Translations under genes and position numbers: made by a program
Part shown: in pieces, positions 43,115 to 52,816 of the stretch
Numbering within the stretch: the stretch's first letter is position 1
Layout of the letters: every line of letters starts with the position of its first letter
Origin: Affinundibacterium baiyunense
GTDB lineage: Bacteria; Pseudomonadota; Gammaproteobacteria; Burkholderiales; Burkholderiaceae_D
Length of the DNA stretch: 64,000 nucleotides
Assembly (NCBI RefSeq): GCF_018139645.1
Contig: NZ_JAGSPM010000001.1
Coordinates: forward strand, 682,001-746,000
Direction: 5' to 3'
Notes under the pieces: generated by a model
What the model was told of the DNA's origin: nothing
Seen by the model: only the letters and a program-made list of their open reading frames with translations
Database searches by the model: none

Positions 43115-46100
43115 TTAATTCAGCGGGATAAACTGTCCATCTGCCAAGATTAAAGCCATCCTGAGTTTTTTTGTAGGATATATTCTAGCTAGAGCCTCTC
43201 CATAACTCGCCAATTGTTGTTGATAAACAATCCGCTCAGAATCCAATAATTGTCGTTTGTAATCCAATACCCACAATTCATTTTCAAATACCACCACACG
43301 ATCTAGTCGCATCAGTTGTTCTTGATACACCACATCCATTTCATTACGTGCAAAAAGATACTGTCGTGGTTCAAAGAAGCGCGCTAACTCCTTTGAATGC
43401 AGAATAGATAAGGCTTGTTCACGTACCAACTTTGCGACACTTAAAGCGCAGGGTAACCAACTCGCAATAATCTCAGCAGAGGGAATACGAATCGGCCAAG
43501 CTTCAACGCGATTCGTCAAACGCTCCATTAGCGTATGCAAAGCAATTCCCTCAAGCTGCTCAAGTGACATCTCTGGTGTAGGCGTTGAATTCGGTAATGC
43601 CAAATTGGGTGGATTAAATAACTGGAACACGAATTGCTGTTGCGCCAATCCTGTTTGCGCTTGCTGCGATTGCGTTGTTGCTAGGACTTCATACTCCTCT
43701 ACAGCAGAAAATCGTTGATACCAGCTACCTCGCTGCATGCCAGTTTCATCGGCATTTTTGTCGCTCGCGATACCGCTAACAATCAATATTTGCTTGGCAC
43801 GGGTTGCCGCCACATATAATAAATTCCAATTCTCTTGACTAGCCTGTTCTTCCTCAGCAGTAAACAAAGCATCGCGTGCGGCGCCACGTTCGTCTTTTTT
43901 TGCAAAAACAGAAAAGTGTTTCTGCTCATCTTCTTGCAGAGGCCATGAACACAGCACACCGATATGATCTTTTGCCGATTCGCTATGATTACAATCGAGC
44001 ATGACAACCAATTTAGCCTCTAAACCCTTAGCGCTATGTATGGTCAAGATACTTACCGCATCCAATCCAATTGCGATACTCGATTCGTCCGGTGACTCAG
44101 TCTCAGTGCCTTGATCAAACTCATTTAACGCAGAAATAAATTTCGGCAAACTTGGATAACGTCCACCATCCATGTTCAAGGCCAATTCGGTGAACGCTGT
44201 GATATTACTAATAACTTGTTGTCGATTTGTGCTTGAGGAAGCTTTTGCATAACGGCTCAACAATTCGCCTTGATGCAAAATTTGATCAAGTAAATCATGC
44301 ACCGGCAAATTGTGCGCAGCTTGCATCCAATTGCTTAACAACTCGGTCGCCCTTTCTAAATGTGGCAAACTGGATTTATCAAGTGCTTGCAAACGCTTCC
44401 ACCAAGCTTTCTCCTCGCGCTGCGCTAACATGATGAGATCATCATCACTTGCTGCAAACATTGGTGATTTCAAAACATGTGCCAGTGAGCGATTATCTCC
44501 AGGCGTCATCAAAAAGTTTAACAGTGCAATCAAGTCAGAAATTTCTAGCGTTTGCAGCAATCCTCCTCGTCGATTAGAAACAAATGGAATCCCTGCTTCA
44601 CGCAAAGCCGTTTCATAAGAACTCAGATTAGTACGGCGTCGTACCAATAGCATCACATCCGACCAATTGAACGATGGCACTGATTGTTCTTTTAATTCCA
44701 ATAGAACTTGCGCTAATTGTTGACCTTCTTGATAGCGACGTTGATCATCTAATTCTTGTGCAGGCATAGTGAGTGGGTCACGTATCGGAAATGGAGAAGC
44801 GTCCCGATTTTTATCGTCTGCACTATCTACTTCACTCGCAGTAATCAGAGGTAGACGTAATACCTGACCATCAATCTGTGCTGCGGTGGTCTGATTGGTA
44901 TAAATCGCATTACCAACCATCGCTTTATTTAAGGCATCGATAATCGCGGGTGCGTTACGACGCGTTTGGTTGGTGCGCAAAACCACCGCGCCTTGTGCCG
45001 CCAGCATATCGCGCGCAGCGGTGAATACCCGTGGATCAGCGCGTCGAAAACGATAGATGGATTGTTTAGGATCACCGACAATAAATACGCTAGGACGACT
45101 TGCATCTGCACCGTAGGCGTCTAGCCAAGCACGAACAATATTCCACTGCAGCGGATTGGTGTCTTGAAATTCGTCTAATAAGATATGCTTATAGCGTGCG
45201 TCTAAACGTCCATGCAAATACGCAGCAAATTCTTCATTTGAAAACAGACGGTAAGCCTGCCATTCGAGATCGGCAAAATCGAGTGAACGTTGTTCAGATT
45301 TTAGCGCCTGATAACAATCGACATAGGCTTGGCCAACGATAAACAAAGCTTGATTCAAACGCAGCACAGATCCTTCCTTGCTGCGTCTTTCAAATGCCTT
45401 AAGAGTTTCGGCAATCGCATTACATTCATCATGAAAGGCAGATAAATTATTCTCTCCCAACCAAGCAGCAATCGCCTGAACTAAAGCTTTTGTCTCGCGA
45501 TTTTTACGATTCTTTCCATCACTGCCATAAAACTCATTAGCTAAAGCAGCAAAATGCTCTATCTCGACCACTGTGCCTGCTTGCTGCGCCTGCCTTGCAT
45601 TGGTCAAGGCCGTTTCAATAGCCACGCCACGCTTTTGATTATCAGGGCTCCCCTTACCCAAACAAATCGCGACATTTTGGATTCGTTCTATCAAATTATT
45701 GTCTTGCCACAGACTCAGTCGCGCATCTCTAATCGCGTCATCGCCCATTAGGCTACGCAATTGACTCAAGGGGCCATCTTGCACGCTCGAATAATCTTGG
45801 GAAATCGCCCACCACTCTGCCCGCTTCCCCAAGAAAGCATCCAACATCGCTTGCGTATTAAAGTCACCCAACTCATCGTACAAATAAAGCAGCGCTTGTT
45901 TCAGAGAAAGTGTGCTATCAACTACGTCACCATCGCTATCAAAAGAAGTCTCTGATGCTAAAGATTCAGCTGCTAAAGAGTCAGTTTGCAATCCAATTTT
46001 CTGCATCAATTGACCCCAAGCCTCGCGCTGCAAATTGCTGGTTGATTCAAGCAAAGTAAAGCCATGCGGCACACCAGAAGCCAGTGGCGCTAACTGTAAC

Positions 46101-46552
46101 AAACGGCCAAACCAGCTATGAAAGGTATCCATCGATAAGCCTTGCGGATTATTCAAAAGGCTTTCATATAGCTGTCGTGCGCGTGGCAAACTGCTTGCAA
46201 TCTGCTGCTCAGGCATACCTCGTTCACGCAACAAACTAGCGGCAGTCGCGTCATCCGCCAAGGCTAATTCGGTCAATAGCTCCATCAATCGATGTCGCAT
46301 TTCTTGTGCTGCTTTACGCGTGAAAGTGATCGCTAATAATTCGGCTGGATCTGCGCCATCCAATAGCAAACGCAACATGCGTGCCACCAATAACCAAGTT
46401 TTTCCGCTACCGGCGCAAGCTTCTACCACCACCGAATTTTTCGGATTACAAGCGGCAATAGTAAAGCGCATCGCGTCAACCGCGGCACCATTCAATTCGT
46501 AAGCTTGCGCTAAAGGTATAAAGTGCGTATTTTGCTCAACTTGCTGCACCAT
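43115..46552 (-). CDS. addA: AddA-like UvrD-family helicase/nuclease
   Basis: A 1145-residue DNA helicase subunit of a double-strand-break resection enzyme. The Walker A ACAGSGKT is at 45-52, followed by ITFTRKAAQEMR, DEFQDTNPLQW with FIVGDPKQSIYRFRRADP, and TIHSAKGLEAKLVVM and VAATRAKQILIVSG near 860-945; a C-terminal PD-(D/E)XK nuclease end includes RLDRVVVFENELWVLDYKRQ. I chose the ATG seven bases after AAGGAG; an ATG six bases earlier overlaps that site. The start overlaps the addB stop by one base. Functionally it replaces RecBCD; RecB is the main alternative name. Confidence 0.88.
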   Translation of the reverse strand: MVQQVEQNTHFIPLAQAYELNGAAVDAMRFTIAACNPKNSVVVEACAGSGKTWLLVARMLRLLLDGADPAELLAITFTRKAAQEMRHRLMELLTELALADDATAASLLRERGMPEQQIASSLPRARQLYESLLNNPQGLSMDTFHSWFGRLLQLAPLASGVPHGFTLLESTSNLQREAWGQLMQKIGLQTDSLAAESLASETSFDSDGDVVDSTLSLKQALLYLYDELGDFNTQAMLDAFLGKRAEWWAISQDYSSVQDGPLSQLRSLMGDDAIRDARLSLWQDNNLIERIQNVAICLGKGSPDNQKRGVAIETALTNARQAQQAGTVVEIEHFAALANEFYGSDGKNRKNRETKALVQAIAAWLGENNLSAFHDECNAIAETLKAFERRSKEGSVLRLNQALFIVGQAYVDCYQALKSEQRSLDFADLEWQAYRLFSNEEFAAYLHGRLDARYKHILLDEFQDTNPLQWNIVRAWLDAYGADASRPSVFIVGDPKQSIYRFRRADPRVFTAARDMLAAQGAVVLRTNQTRRNAPAIIDALNKAMVGNAIYTNQTTAAQIDGQVLRLPLITASEVDSADDKNRDASPFPIRDPLTMPAQELDDQRRYQEGQQLAQVLLELKEQSVPSFNWSDVMLLVRRRTNLSSYETALREAGIPFVSNRRGGLLQTLEISDLIALLNFLMTPGDNRSLAHVLKSPMFAASDDDLIMLAQREEKAWWKRLQALDKSSLPHLERATELLSNWMQAAHNLPVHDLLDQILHQGELLSRYAKASSSTNRQQVISNITAFTELALNMDGGRYPSLPKFISALNEFDQGTETESPDESSIAIGLDAVSILTIHSAKGLEAKLVVMLDCNHSESAKDHIGVLCSWPLQEDEQKHFSVFAKKDERGAARDALFTAEEEQASQENWNLLYVAATRAKQILIVSGIASDKNADETGMQRGSWYQRFSAVEEYEVLATTQSQQAQTGLAQQQFVFQLFNPPNLALPNSTPTPEMSLEQLEGIALHTLMERLTNRVEAWPIRIPSAEIIASWLPCALSVAKLVREQALSILHSKELARFFEPRQYLFARNEMDVVYQEQLMRLDRVVVFENELWVLDYKRQLLDSERIVYQQQLASYGEALARIYPTKKLRMALILADGQFIPLN

Positions 46553-49473
46553 TACCATGCTCCTTTACGACATAAACCGCGCACATCACAATACTGACAA
46601 ACACTCTCCACTCCCTGCGCTGGCATACCCGCGCCCTGCTGTATCGCTTGCATATTTTTGCGTATCGCCACTTCTAATTCACGCTTCCAAGTCGAATAAT
46701 TTTCTGCTTCTACATCGCCCGTTTTTTCTCGTTCCAATTCTAAAGCGACGTAGTTTGCAGTATCGACTGGTTCCAAATAATGTATCGCTGCATCGCTCGG
46801 TGTATTCAAATCAGAATCCGCTGACGGCGATACCTGCAAATCTTTATGCTCGATCTTCGCTTGTAACAAGCCGTAAAATGCTAATTGATGGTCTTCAAAA
46901 TTTTTCAGCCGCGCTCTTAATGAGGTTTTGTTTTTTGTTTTGTAATCCAACACCGCTTGTTCAATTTCACCATTCTCTAGGTGTCGCTGATCGATTCTAT
47001 CAATTCGACCACGCAGCATAATTGCGCCATCTTCCCAAGCTAACTGCGCCTCACCCCAAACCTCACCAAAGGCAAATTGCCATCCATCTGCTTCGCGCTG
47101 ATTTGCCCATTCAACATAAGCGGGAATCACTTTCTGCCAACGCATGCTATAGCCTAAAGCCGCAGGACTATGTTTTAAAACACGCGCAAACCAGGTAGCC
47201 GAAATCGTCTGTAACAAAGACACGCGATCATCCTGTAAGGACAAGCCATCGCGCACAATTTGGTCGTGATAATTTTTCAAAATGGCGTGCAACCAATCGC
47301 CATAGTCACGCTTTTCCGGCATATCGCTGAGTTCATCCAAGGCAGATAACTTCAACATACGTCCAGCAAAAAATTGATATGGGCAAGCCATTAAACTACT
47401 CAATCCACTTGCGGATAAGCTAGTTGGCATTAATTCTGCCGCAGATGGTTTAGGTTGCAATATCGGTTCAGCACTCAACTGCGCAGTGCTCAGCGAACAT
47501 TTTCCATCTCCAAGTGGCGTCAAGCTTTGCCGTGCCAAATAAAGTTTGACTTGTTCTAGCCATGGACTGAGTGCATTCAATTCGCCATTCACTTGCGATT
47601 GCCACGAGACCACGATTTCTTGATTCGATAAAATCAATTCAGCAAAATCACGTAGCTGTTGTTGCTGTCTTTCTTCGCGTGTGACCAGACCACATTCGCG
47701 TCGTACAGCGTTAGTAAAGAATAAGGTTTCTTGTGGCTTAGACGGCAAATGTTTGGCATCACCACCAATTAGGTAGACGGCATCAAAACTACGAAGACGC
47801 GCGCCGTTAAATGGCAACATCAAGACACGCTGATCAGTCTGTGCTTGTTTAAATGGCGTTGACTCCATTTGCAAGTTAATCAAGGCACGCCACTCTGAAA
47901 AATTAAAATGCGTTTCCATTGCATGGCAGTCACTTCCAAGCGCCTGCAACATTTGCACTAACTGAGCACCGGCTAGATCGGCTTGCAAAGAGCTAAGCAT
48001 GTCGAGCTCAGTCAGCATCTGTAAAGTAAGCTGCGTCCAGTCTTGAATACTGCGTCGCGCTGCGCTCGCACTACTCACATAACTATGTGCTAAACGAGCT
48101 ATCTGCGCGATCCAAACTCGCGCATGCTCTTGCCGCTCCAAAATCGACAACACCGCATCCCATCCACCAACTACATTATTGCGACGTAAGCTGAGTTCGA
48201 TTTCCATCACCACATCAGATTTATCAGTCGCGTTGGCATCTAGGGAGTTAGTATCAACATCGGTCTTTGGCAATTCTATAGCTGGATAAGATAAAAATGG
48301 TGACTTTAAAAAATCCAAAAGCGCAATCGTATCTGCTCTCGTCGCAACCAATTCAAACCATGCATTGATACAAGCAGCCGCGCGCGTTGTAGATAATTTC
48401 CACCCTGTTTCGTCGGCAACGTACACTTGCGCCCGTTCTAGTAATGCTCTCAAACGTCGCGAAATCACACGATCTTGGGCAATCACAGCGATTTTTTGTT
48501 TGCCTACTTGCAGCCACTCAATTATGCACTGCGCCGCTTGTACCGCTTCTTCTTCCAAACTACCAACCTCGCAAAGTCGCAAACGCTGCCAATCGAATGG
48601 CGTCGCAGCAATTGCATAGGCATCGACAACCGTATTGGATTGTGCCGTGAGCTTGTCATCATGTAGCAAGCTCCAAGTTTGCTGCATCGCCACTGGCAGC
48701 GCTTGCGCACGCCAATCAATCGTAAAAATATGAACAGTTTGATGCTGTTCGTAGGCCTGCAAGAATGCTTGCTCTATCGGATCAAGCAAAGTCGGGGCGA
48801 TCCAAAACAACTCGCGATCTGCGTGCTGCGCCAAGCGCATCATTTGCTGAAAATCTTGCACCGTCTTATCGTGTTGATCCAGTTGACCTTGCCACAAAGT
48901 CCAAACCAATTGCGCCTCATCAGAGATCATTTTTTGTGCAGGTAATGGCAGCTGCGCAAGTGCTTGATGCCATCTAGCTTCAATCTTATTTGGCTCGAAT
49001 TGAAAATCATCGTCACCAACCACATGCGGCAACCAAACTTGTGTCAATTCATCAGCTAAGTTCAACAAAGTTTGTGACAAAGGCAGCAAGTCGGTATTGC
49101 GTTTTGCACCGAACAAGGTTTTCAACCACGCATGCTGACGTAGTTGCGCATATAAACTCATCAATCGTTCGCTATTGGCGGAAACCGCAGCATCTAATGG
49201 TGCTTGCATACCCAACCACGCGAACATAGTTTGAATTTTGGGTGGAATAAAATGACCGCCAATCTCAGCACTCAGAGCACGCAGCAATAAATGCGCATGT
49301 TCGAAAGTTGGCACGATCACTAGCAAGTGCGAAAAATCACGAGGCGTTTCCTGCTCGACTTCGGCAAACAAATCCGTTGGCATCGCCTGCTTTTTTTGGA
49401 TAGCCCAAAATTGCTTCGCTACTTGCGACCAAAATTGTGATGATGCTGGAATTGGATGAATTGTGCGCGCCAT
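46552..49473 (-). CDS. addB: AddB-like PD-(D/E)XK nuclease
   Basis: A 973-residue partner of AddA. The N-terminal two-thirds is a helicase-like fold without a readable Walker A; the C-terminal nuclease has GRIDRID, VLDYKTKNKTSL and HQLAFYGLL. Cysteines in SLMACPYQF and the end motif CQYCDVRGLC are the usual four ligands of the AddB-type [4Fe-4S] cluster that staples the nuclease domain. Together with AddA it should resect DNA ends to load RecA. First gene of the pair. Confidence 0.85.
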   Translation of the reverse strand: MARTIHPIPASSQFWSQVAKQFWAIQKKQAMPTDLFAEVEQETPRDFSHLLVIVPTFEHAHLLLRALSAEIGGHFIPPKIQTMFAWLGMQAPLDAAVSANSERLMSLYAQLRQHAWLKTLFGAKRNTDLLPLSQTLLNLADELTQVWLPHVVGDDDFQFEPNKIEARWHQALAQLPLPAQKMISDEAQLVWTLWQGQLDQHDKTVQDFQQMMRLAQHADRELFWIAPTLLDPIEQAFLQAYEQHQTVHIFTIDWRAQALPVAMQQTWSLLHDDKLTAQSNTVVDAYAIAATPFDWQRLRLCEVGSLEEEAVQAAQCIIEWLQVGKQKIAVIAQDRVISRRLRALLERAQVYVADETGWKLSTTRAAACINAWFELVATRADTIALLDFLKSPFLSYPAIELPKTDVDTNSLDANATDKSDVVMEIELSLRRNNVVGGWDAVLSILERQEHARVWIAQIARLAHSYVSSASAARRSIQDWTQLTLQMLTELDMLSSLQADLAGAQLVQMLQALGSDCHAMETHFNFSEWRALINLQMESTPFKQAQTDQRVLMLPFNGARLRSFDAVYLIGGDAKHLPSKPQETLFFTNAVRRECGLVTREERQQQQLRDFAELILSNQEIVVSWQSQVNGELNALSPWLEQVKLYLARQSLTPLGDGKCSLSTAQLSAEPILQPKPSAAELMPTSLSASGLSSLMACPYQFFAGRMLKLSALDELSDMPEKRDYGDWLHAILKNYHDQIVRDGLSLQDDRVSLLQTISATWFARVLKHSPAALGYSMRWQKVIPAYVEWANQREADGWQFAFGEVWGEAQLAWEDGAIMLRGRIDRIDQRHLENGEIEQAVLDYKTKNKTSLRARLKNFEDHQLAFYGLLQAKIEHKDLQVSPSADSDLNTPSDAAIHYLEPVDTANYVALELEREKTGDVEAENYSTWKRELEVAIRKNMQAIQQGAGMPAQGVESVCQYCDVRGLCRKGAW

Positions 49474-49777
49474 AAAAGTTTATCTACCGAAACGAAGCTA
49501 AATCAAAGTAAGCAGGCATTTTATGCGAGCACGCTAACAAATAAGACTAGTGACAAACAATATAAGAGAAAAAGATGACGAAATTTCCCAAAAATCAGTA
49601 AATAAGCCACTTTTTAAAAAATAGGGTATTATTTCTCGCTGTATTTGCAATAGTTCACTGCTGCTCTCAACACAAAACGGCACTTGAAATTTGCAAAATC
49701 ATCCCAAAATCCACATTCCTGCATTAATTTATTAAACTATCTCTCTTTTAGAGAGTAACCAGAATAACGAGAATTCT
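49474..49777. other. Divergent spacer between addB and trxA
   Basis: About 300 AT-rich bases without a credible gene. It must contain the addB and trxA promoters. A small CTCTC...GAGAG hairpin (around 49741-49756) lies about 25 bases before trxA. No clear -35/-10 pair was recognised. Confidence 0.4.
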
Positions 49778-50104
49778 ATGAGCGCAAATATCATTTATGT
49801 AAGCGATGCATCTTTTGAAGCCGATGTATTGAAATCTGACAAACCAGTCTTGGTAGACTTTTGGGCTGAATGGTGTGGCCCATGCAAAATGATCGCGCCG
49901 ATTTTGGAAGAAGTTGCCAAAGAATACGACGGCAAAATCACCATCGCAAAAATGGATGTGGACGCAAATCAAGCCGTACCAGCACAGTTCGGTATTCGTG
50001 GAATTCCTACTTTGATTTTGTTTAAAAACGGTGCAGCTGCTGCACAAAAAGTTGGCGCACTGGCAAAAGGCCAATTGACGAGCTTTATCGATAGCAATAT
50101 TTAA
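49778..50104 (+). CDS. trxA: Thioredoxin 1
   Basis: A 108-residue cytosolic disulfide reductase. Active site WCGPCK at C33/C36, cis-Pro in RGIPTLILF, and full family length. Next gene is rho, the classical trxA-rho arrangement, but separated by a 292-base leader. Confidence 0.97.
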   Translation: MSANIIYVSDASFEADVLKSDKPVLVDFWAEWCGPCKMIAPILEEVAKEYDGKITIAKMDVDANQAVPAQFGIRGIPTLILFKNGAAAAQKVGALAKGQLTSFIDSNI

Positions 50105-50396
50105 GCTACTATTTGCTTTATATTTGCCTGATGCGAAAATAAAGTCGCAAGTAACTTATGTTTCAGACGGTGTTACAAGAATTTTTTTACATCGTCTAAA
50201 TTAAGTTTTACAATACGCAAAATTTTTAAATAGTTTCAGTTTAGTTTTGATTTCCATTTTTTGATATCTAAAACTTATTGTTTTGTCGTGGTTGGCTGTT
50301 AATATCGCCCCACAATTTTCTTAATCATCCAGTTGTTCGTTTTTTCACTTCTGTTCACTCCCCCACCTCACATTCCCACCTCGGGACACTCACAAC
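50105..50396 (+). promoter_or_regulatory. rho upstream leader
   Basis: A spacer of 292 bases, AT-rich in the first 200 and C-rich with a low G content near the rho start (CACTTCTGTTCACTCCCCCACC). C-rich, G-poor, unstructured RNA is the type of sequence Rho binds, fitting the known Rho autoregulation through its leader. No terminator or small gene was seen. Confidence 0.4.
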
Positions 50397-51659
50397 ATGC
50401 ATTTATCTGAATTAAAGGCCTTACACGTCTCAGCACTGTTAGAAATGGCCATCGGACTTGATATCGACAATGCTGCGCGTATGCGTAAGCAAGAATTGAT
50501 GTTCGCGATTTTGAAGAAGCGCGCTAAAGGCGGCGAGCAAATCTTTGGCGATGGCGCCCTCGAAGTTTTGCCAGACGGATTTGGCTTCTTACGCTCTCCC
50601 GATGCTAGCTATATGGCATCGACCGACGACATCTATATTTCTCCGTCACAAATCCGCCGTTTCAATTTGCATACCGGTGATTCGATTGAGGGTGAAGTAC
50701 GTACACCAAAAGACGGCGAACGCTATTTTGCTTTAGTCAAAGTCGACAAGGTCAATGGCGAACCGCCAGAGATGTCCAAACATCGCATTCTGTTTGAGAA
50801 CTTAACACCACTACACCCCAATAAGCTTTTGCATTTAGAGCGCGACATGCGCGGCGAAGAAAATACGACGGGTCGTATTATTGATTTGATCGCGCCTATC
50901 GGTAAAGGTCAACGCGGCTTGCTCGTAGCATCACCAAAATCTGGCAAATCCGTGATGTTGCAACACGTGGCACACGCAATTACGACCAATCACCCAGACG
51001 TCACGATGATCGTCTTGTTGATTGATGAACGTCCAGAAGAAGTAACCGAGATGCAGCGCTCGGTCCGTGGCGAAGTAGTCGCATCAACATTTGACGAACC
51101 CGCGACACGTCACGTACAAGTTGCAGAAATGGTCTTGGAAAAAGCCAAGCGTTTGGTCGAAATGAAAAAAGACGTCGTGATCTTGTTGGACTCCATCACT
51201 CGTTTAGCTCGTGCATACAACACAGTGATCCCAGCCTCCGGCAAAGTCTTAACTGGTGGTGTTGATGCAAACGCGCTGCAACGTCCAAAACGCTTCTTCG
51301 GTGCTGCACGTAATGTCGAAGAAGGCGGCTCATTGACGATTATCGCGACTGCCTTGATCGAAACTGGTAGCCGTATGGATGATGTGATTTACGAGGAGTT
51401 CAAAGGTACTGGCAATATGGAAGTCCATTTGGAACGTCGCCTCGCAGAAAAACGTACTTACCCAGCGATCAATCTGAATAAATCCGGCACACGTCGCGAA
51501 GAGTTGTTGATCAAACCTGATCAACTACAAAAAATCTGGATCTTGCGTAAGCTCTTATATGGTATGGATGAGATCGAGGCGATGGAATTCATCTTGGACA
51601 AAATGAAGTCAACCAAGAACAACGCAGAGTTTTTTGAAATGATGCGCCGTGGTGGATAA
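50397..51659 (+). CDS. rho: Transcription termination factor Rho
   Basis: A 420-residue hexameric RNA helicase for factor-dependent termination. N-terminal RNA-binding fold ([29 protein letters not shown]), P-loop [12 protein letters not shown] near residue 178, Walker [17 protein letters not shown], and the R-loop area around GALQ-like [25 protein letters not shown] in consecutive parts. Length is typical. The stop codon falls inside the first copy of a 13-base direct repeat. Confidence 0.98.
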   Translation: MHLSELKALHVSALLEMAIGLDIDNAARMRKQELMFAILKKRAKGGEQIFGDGALEVLPDGFGFLRSPDASYMASTDDIYISPSQIRRFNLHTGDSIEGEVRTPKDGERYFALVKVDKVNGEPPEMSKHRILFENLTPLHPNKLLHLERDMRGEENTTGRIIDLIAPIGKGQRGLLVASPKSGKSVMLQHVAHAITTNHPDVTMIVLLIDERPEEVTEMQRSVRGEVVASTFDEPATRHVQVAEMVLEKAKRLVEMKKDVVILLDSITRLARAYNTVIPASGKVLTGGVDANALQRPKRFFGAARNVEEGGSLTIIATALIETGSRMDDVIYEEFKGTGNMEVHLERRLAEKRTYPAINLNKSGTRREELLIKPDQLQKIWILRKLLYGMDEIEAMEFILDKMKSTKNNAEFFEMMRRGG

Positions 51660-51734
51660 GTTAGGACATCAAGAGCATGTCTCTTGATGCCTAACGCATC
51701 CGAGCTGCGTACTCGCAGCGAGGTGGATAAGTTA
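51651..51734. repeat. 13-bp direct repeat enclosing two hairpins at the rho stop
   Basis: GGTGGATAAGTTA occurs at 51651-51663 (containing the rho TAA stop) and exactly again at 51722-51734. Between them are a 14-bp stem with one bulge (51661-51694, CATCAAGAG paired with CTCTTGATG plus TTAGG/CCTAA) and a six-base stem GCTGCG/CGCAGC (51704-51719). The layout resembles a small insertion with duplicated flanks, or a local duplication. Confidence 0.8.
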
Positions 51735-51762
51735 ATTATCTGCGTTTAGTTTGCTTCACATG

Positions 51763-51792
51763 AAAAAGCCGAACTTGTTGTTCGGCTTTTTT
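51763..51792 (+). terminator. rho terminator
   Basis: Perfect 12-base stem AAAAAGCCGAAC / GTTCGGCTTTTT with a five-base loop, followed by T residues, 103 bases after the rho stop. Confidence 0.92.
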
Positions 51793-51885
51793 ATATTTTG
51801 GGGTATGGTTTTGAATTCGCATGGGAAATTAGCTAGTCACTGGCTTGCGGTGCGATCATCTTAAATTAACTAAATTTTAGTCTAC

Positions 51886-51972
51886 GTGCACTCATCGTTC
51901 ACAGGTCGGGGGTGGCCCGACAGCCAGTTACCTTTTTTGCTTCGCCAAAAAAGGTAACCCAAAAAAGGCGCC
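51886..51972. repeat. Left arm of a long imperfect inverted repeat
   Basis: An 87-base segment containing CTCATCGTTCACAGGTCGGG, GTGGCCCGACAGCC and TTTTTTGCTTCGCCAAAAAA. It pairs imperfectly with the segment at 52651-52735 in reverse orientation. Internally it can fold around TTCGCC-type loops. It looks like one copy of a dispersed REP-like element. Confidence 0.75.
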
Positions 51973-51989
51973 CGTAGAGTCTCCACTGC

Positions 51990-52053
51990 GCTGCTTGCAA
52001 GCAGCTTAGAGATTGATGGCGCAAAGCATGCTTTGCGAAACCCCATCAATCTC
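51990..52053. repeat. Nested palindromes in the rho-efflux spacer
   Basis: GCTGCTTGCAAGCAGC (51990-52005) is a perfect palindrome. Next, GAGATTGATGG (52009-52019) and CCATCAATCTC (52043-52053) are complementary arms enclosing a second perfect palindrome, CGCAAAGCATGCTTTGCG (52020-52037). Confidence 0.85.
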
Positions 52054-52083
52054 CCCTCGGGTGCTTACGCTGCGCTTCAGCAT

Positions 52084-52243
52084 AATTTGTGCATCACAAA
52101 AAATGGGAAAGTGTTGAAACTGTTCTTAGGAATGTTCGCTTGCAAGCGAACATTGTTCCGCAGGCGAGGCGCATGCGCCTCGAATTCCCTGCTACACCTC
52201 AGACAACAACACTTTCTTATCCATTTTCTGTGAAGCACAAATT
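52084..52243. repeat. Inverted-repeat element with central palindromes
   Basis: Outer arms AATTTGTGCATCACAAAAAA (from 52084) and its near-complement ending at 52243 enclose a perfect 24-base palindrome (52131-52154, centred on CTTGCAAG) and an 18-base palindrome CGAGGCGCATGCGCCTCG (52165-52182). No gene is present. Confidence 0.85.
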
Positions 52244-52364
52244 ACATCGTCTCAAACGGGTGTAGGTCAAAAGCAGAGTCAAAAACAACGACCATCAACG
52301 GCTAATGGAAAAATCAGAACCGGTAGATAATATGACCCTTTTTGCGATGCCCTACGCTATATAT

Positions 52365-52441
52365 CGTCATTCCCGCGAAAGCGGGAATCCAGTGGCGTAA
52401 TAGCTTAACGTCACTGAATCCCTGCCTACGCAGGGATGACG
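52365..52441. repeat. REP-like double hairpin
   Basis: CGTCATTCCCGCGAAAGCGG opens the element. One stem is TTCCCGC/GCGGGAA (52370-52387), another ATCCCTGC/GCAGGGAT (52418-52437), and the outer edges CGTCAT and ATGACG pair. This TCATTCCCGCGAAAGCGGGAATCC type is a widespread dispersed repeat in beta- and gamma-proteobacteria. Confidence 0.88.
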
Positions 52442-52530
52442 CCTCGATTTTCGAGCCTAGTAGAACGCCGTGATGGTCGATACTGTTTGTTTTGCTGTTG
52501 TTTTTGACCTTCACCCACTTCTGACACTGC

Positions 52531-52624
52531 CAATTGTGCAGGACAAAAAATGGATAAAGAAAGCCTTGTTGTTTGAGCCGAAGGCGAGTTTCGAAGCTTT
52601 CCCATTTTTTGTCTTGCATAATTG
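52531..52624. repeat. Third inverted-repeat element
   Basis: Arms CAATTGTGCAGGACAAAAAA (52531-52550, pairing extended to 52553) and the near-complementary CATTTTTTGTCTTGCATAAT (inside 52601-52624) are related to the arms of the element at 52084-52243, so the two are copies of one family. Confidence 0.8.
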
Positions 52625-52650
52625 GGAAGCCGAAGGCCAGTGGCAGCGTG

Positions 52651-52735
52651 GTCGCCTTTCTTTGCTTACTTTCTTTGGCGAAGCAAAGAAAGTGAGTGGC
52701 CGTCGGGCCACACCCGACCTACGAACGATGAGCAC
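52651..52735. repeat. Right arm of the long inverted repeat
   Basis: Inverted, diverged copy of 51886-51972, with GGCGAAGCAAAGAAAGTGAG, GTCGGGCCACACCCGACC and CGAACGATGAGCAC. Together the arms bracket about 680 bases of smaller palindromes. Confidence 0.75.
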
Positions 52736-52756
52736 ATCAGAAATCAAATTAGCAAA

Positions 52757-52788
52757 AGAAAAAAGCCGAACCTGTCACAGTCCGGCTT
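52757..52788 (-). terminator. Terminator of the RND efflux operon
   Basis: Stem AAGCCGAAC / GTCCGGCTT (52763-52771 and 52780-52788, one G-T pair) with a T-run on the minus strand, 29 bases after the outer membrane channel stop. Confidence 0.85.
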
Positions 52789-52816
52789 CCATAAAACTTA
52801 CGAGCAATCAAAAAAA

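Noticed and set aside
52314-52619. Short frames (KKWESFETRLRLKQQGF-type peptides) in the rho-efflux spacer
   Set aside because: They translate copies of the inverted-repeat elements; no ribosome site and no domain.
51886-52735. Insertion sequence or integrase-associated element
   Set aside because: No transposase or integrase frame is present; only non-coding inverted repeats are seen.
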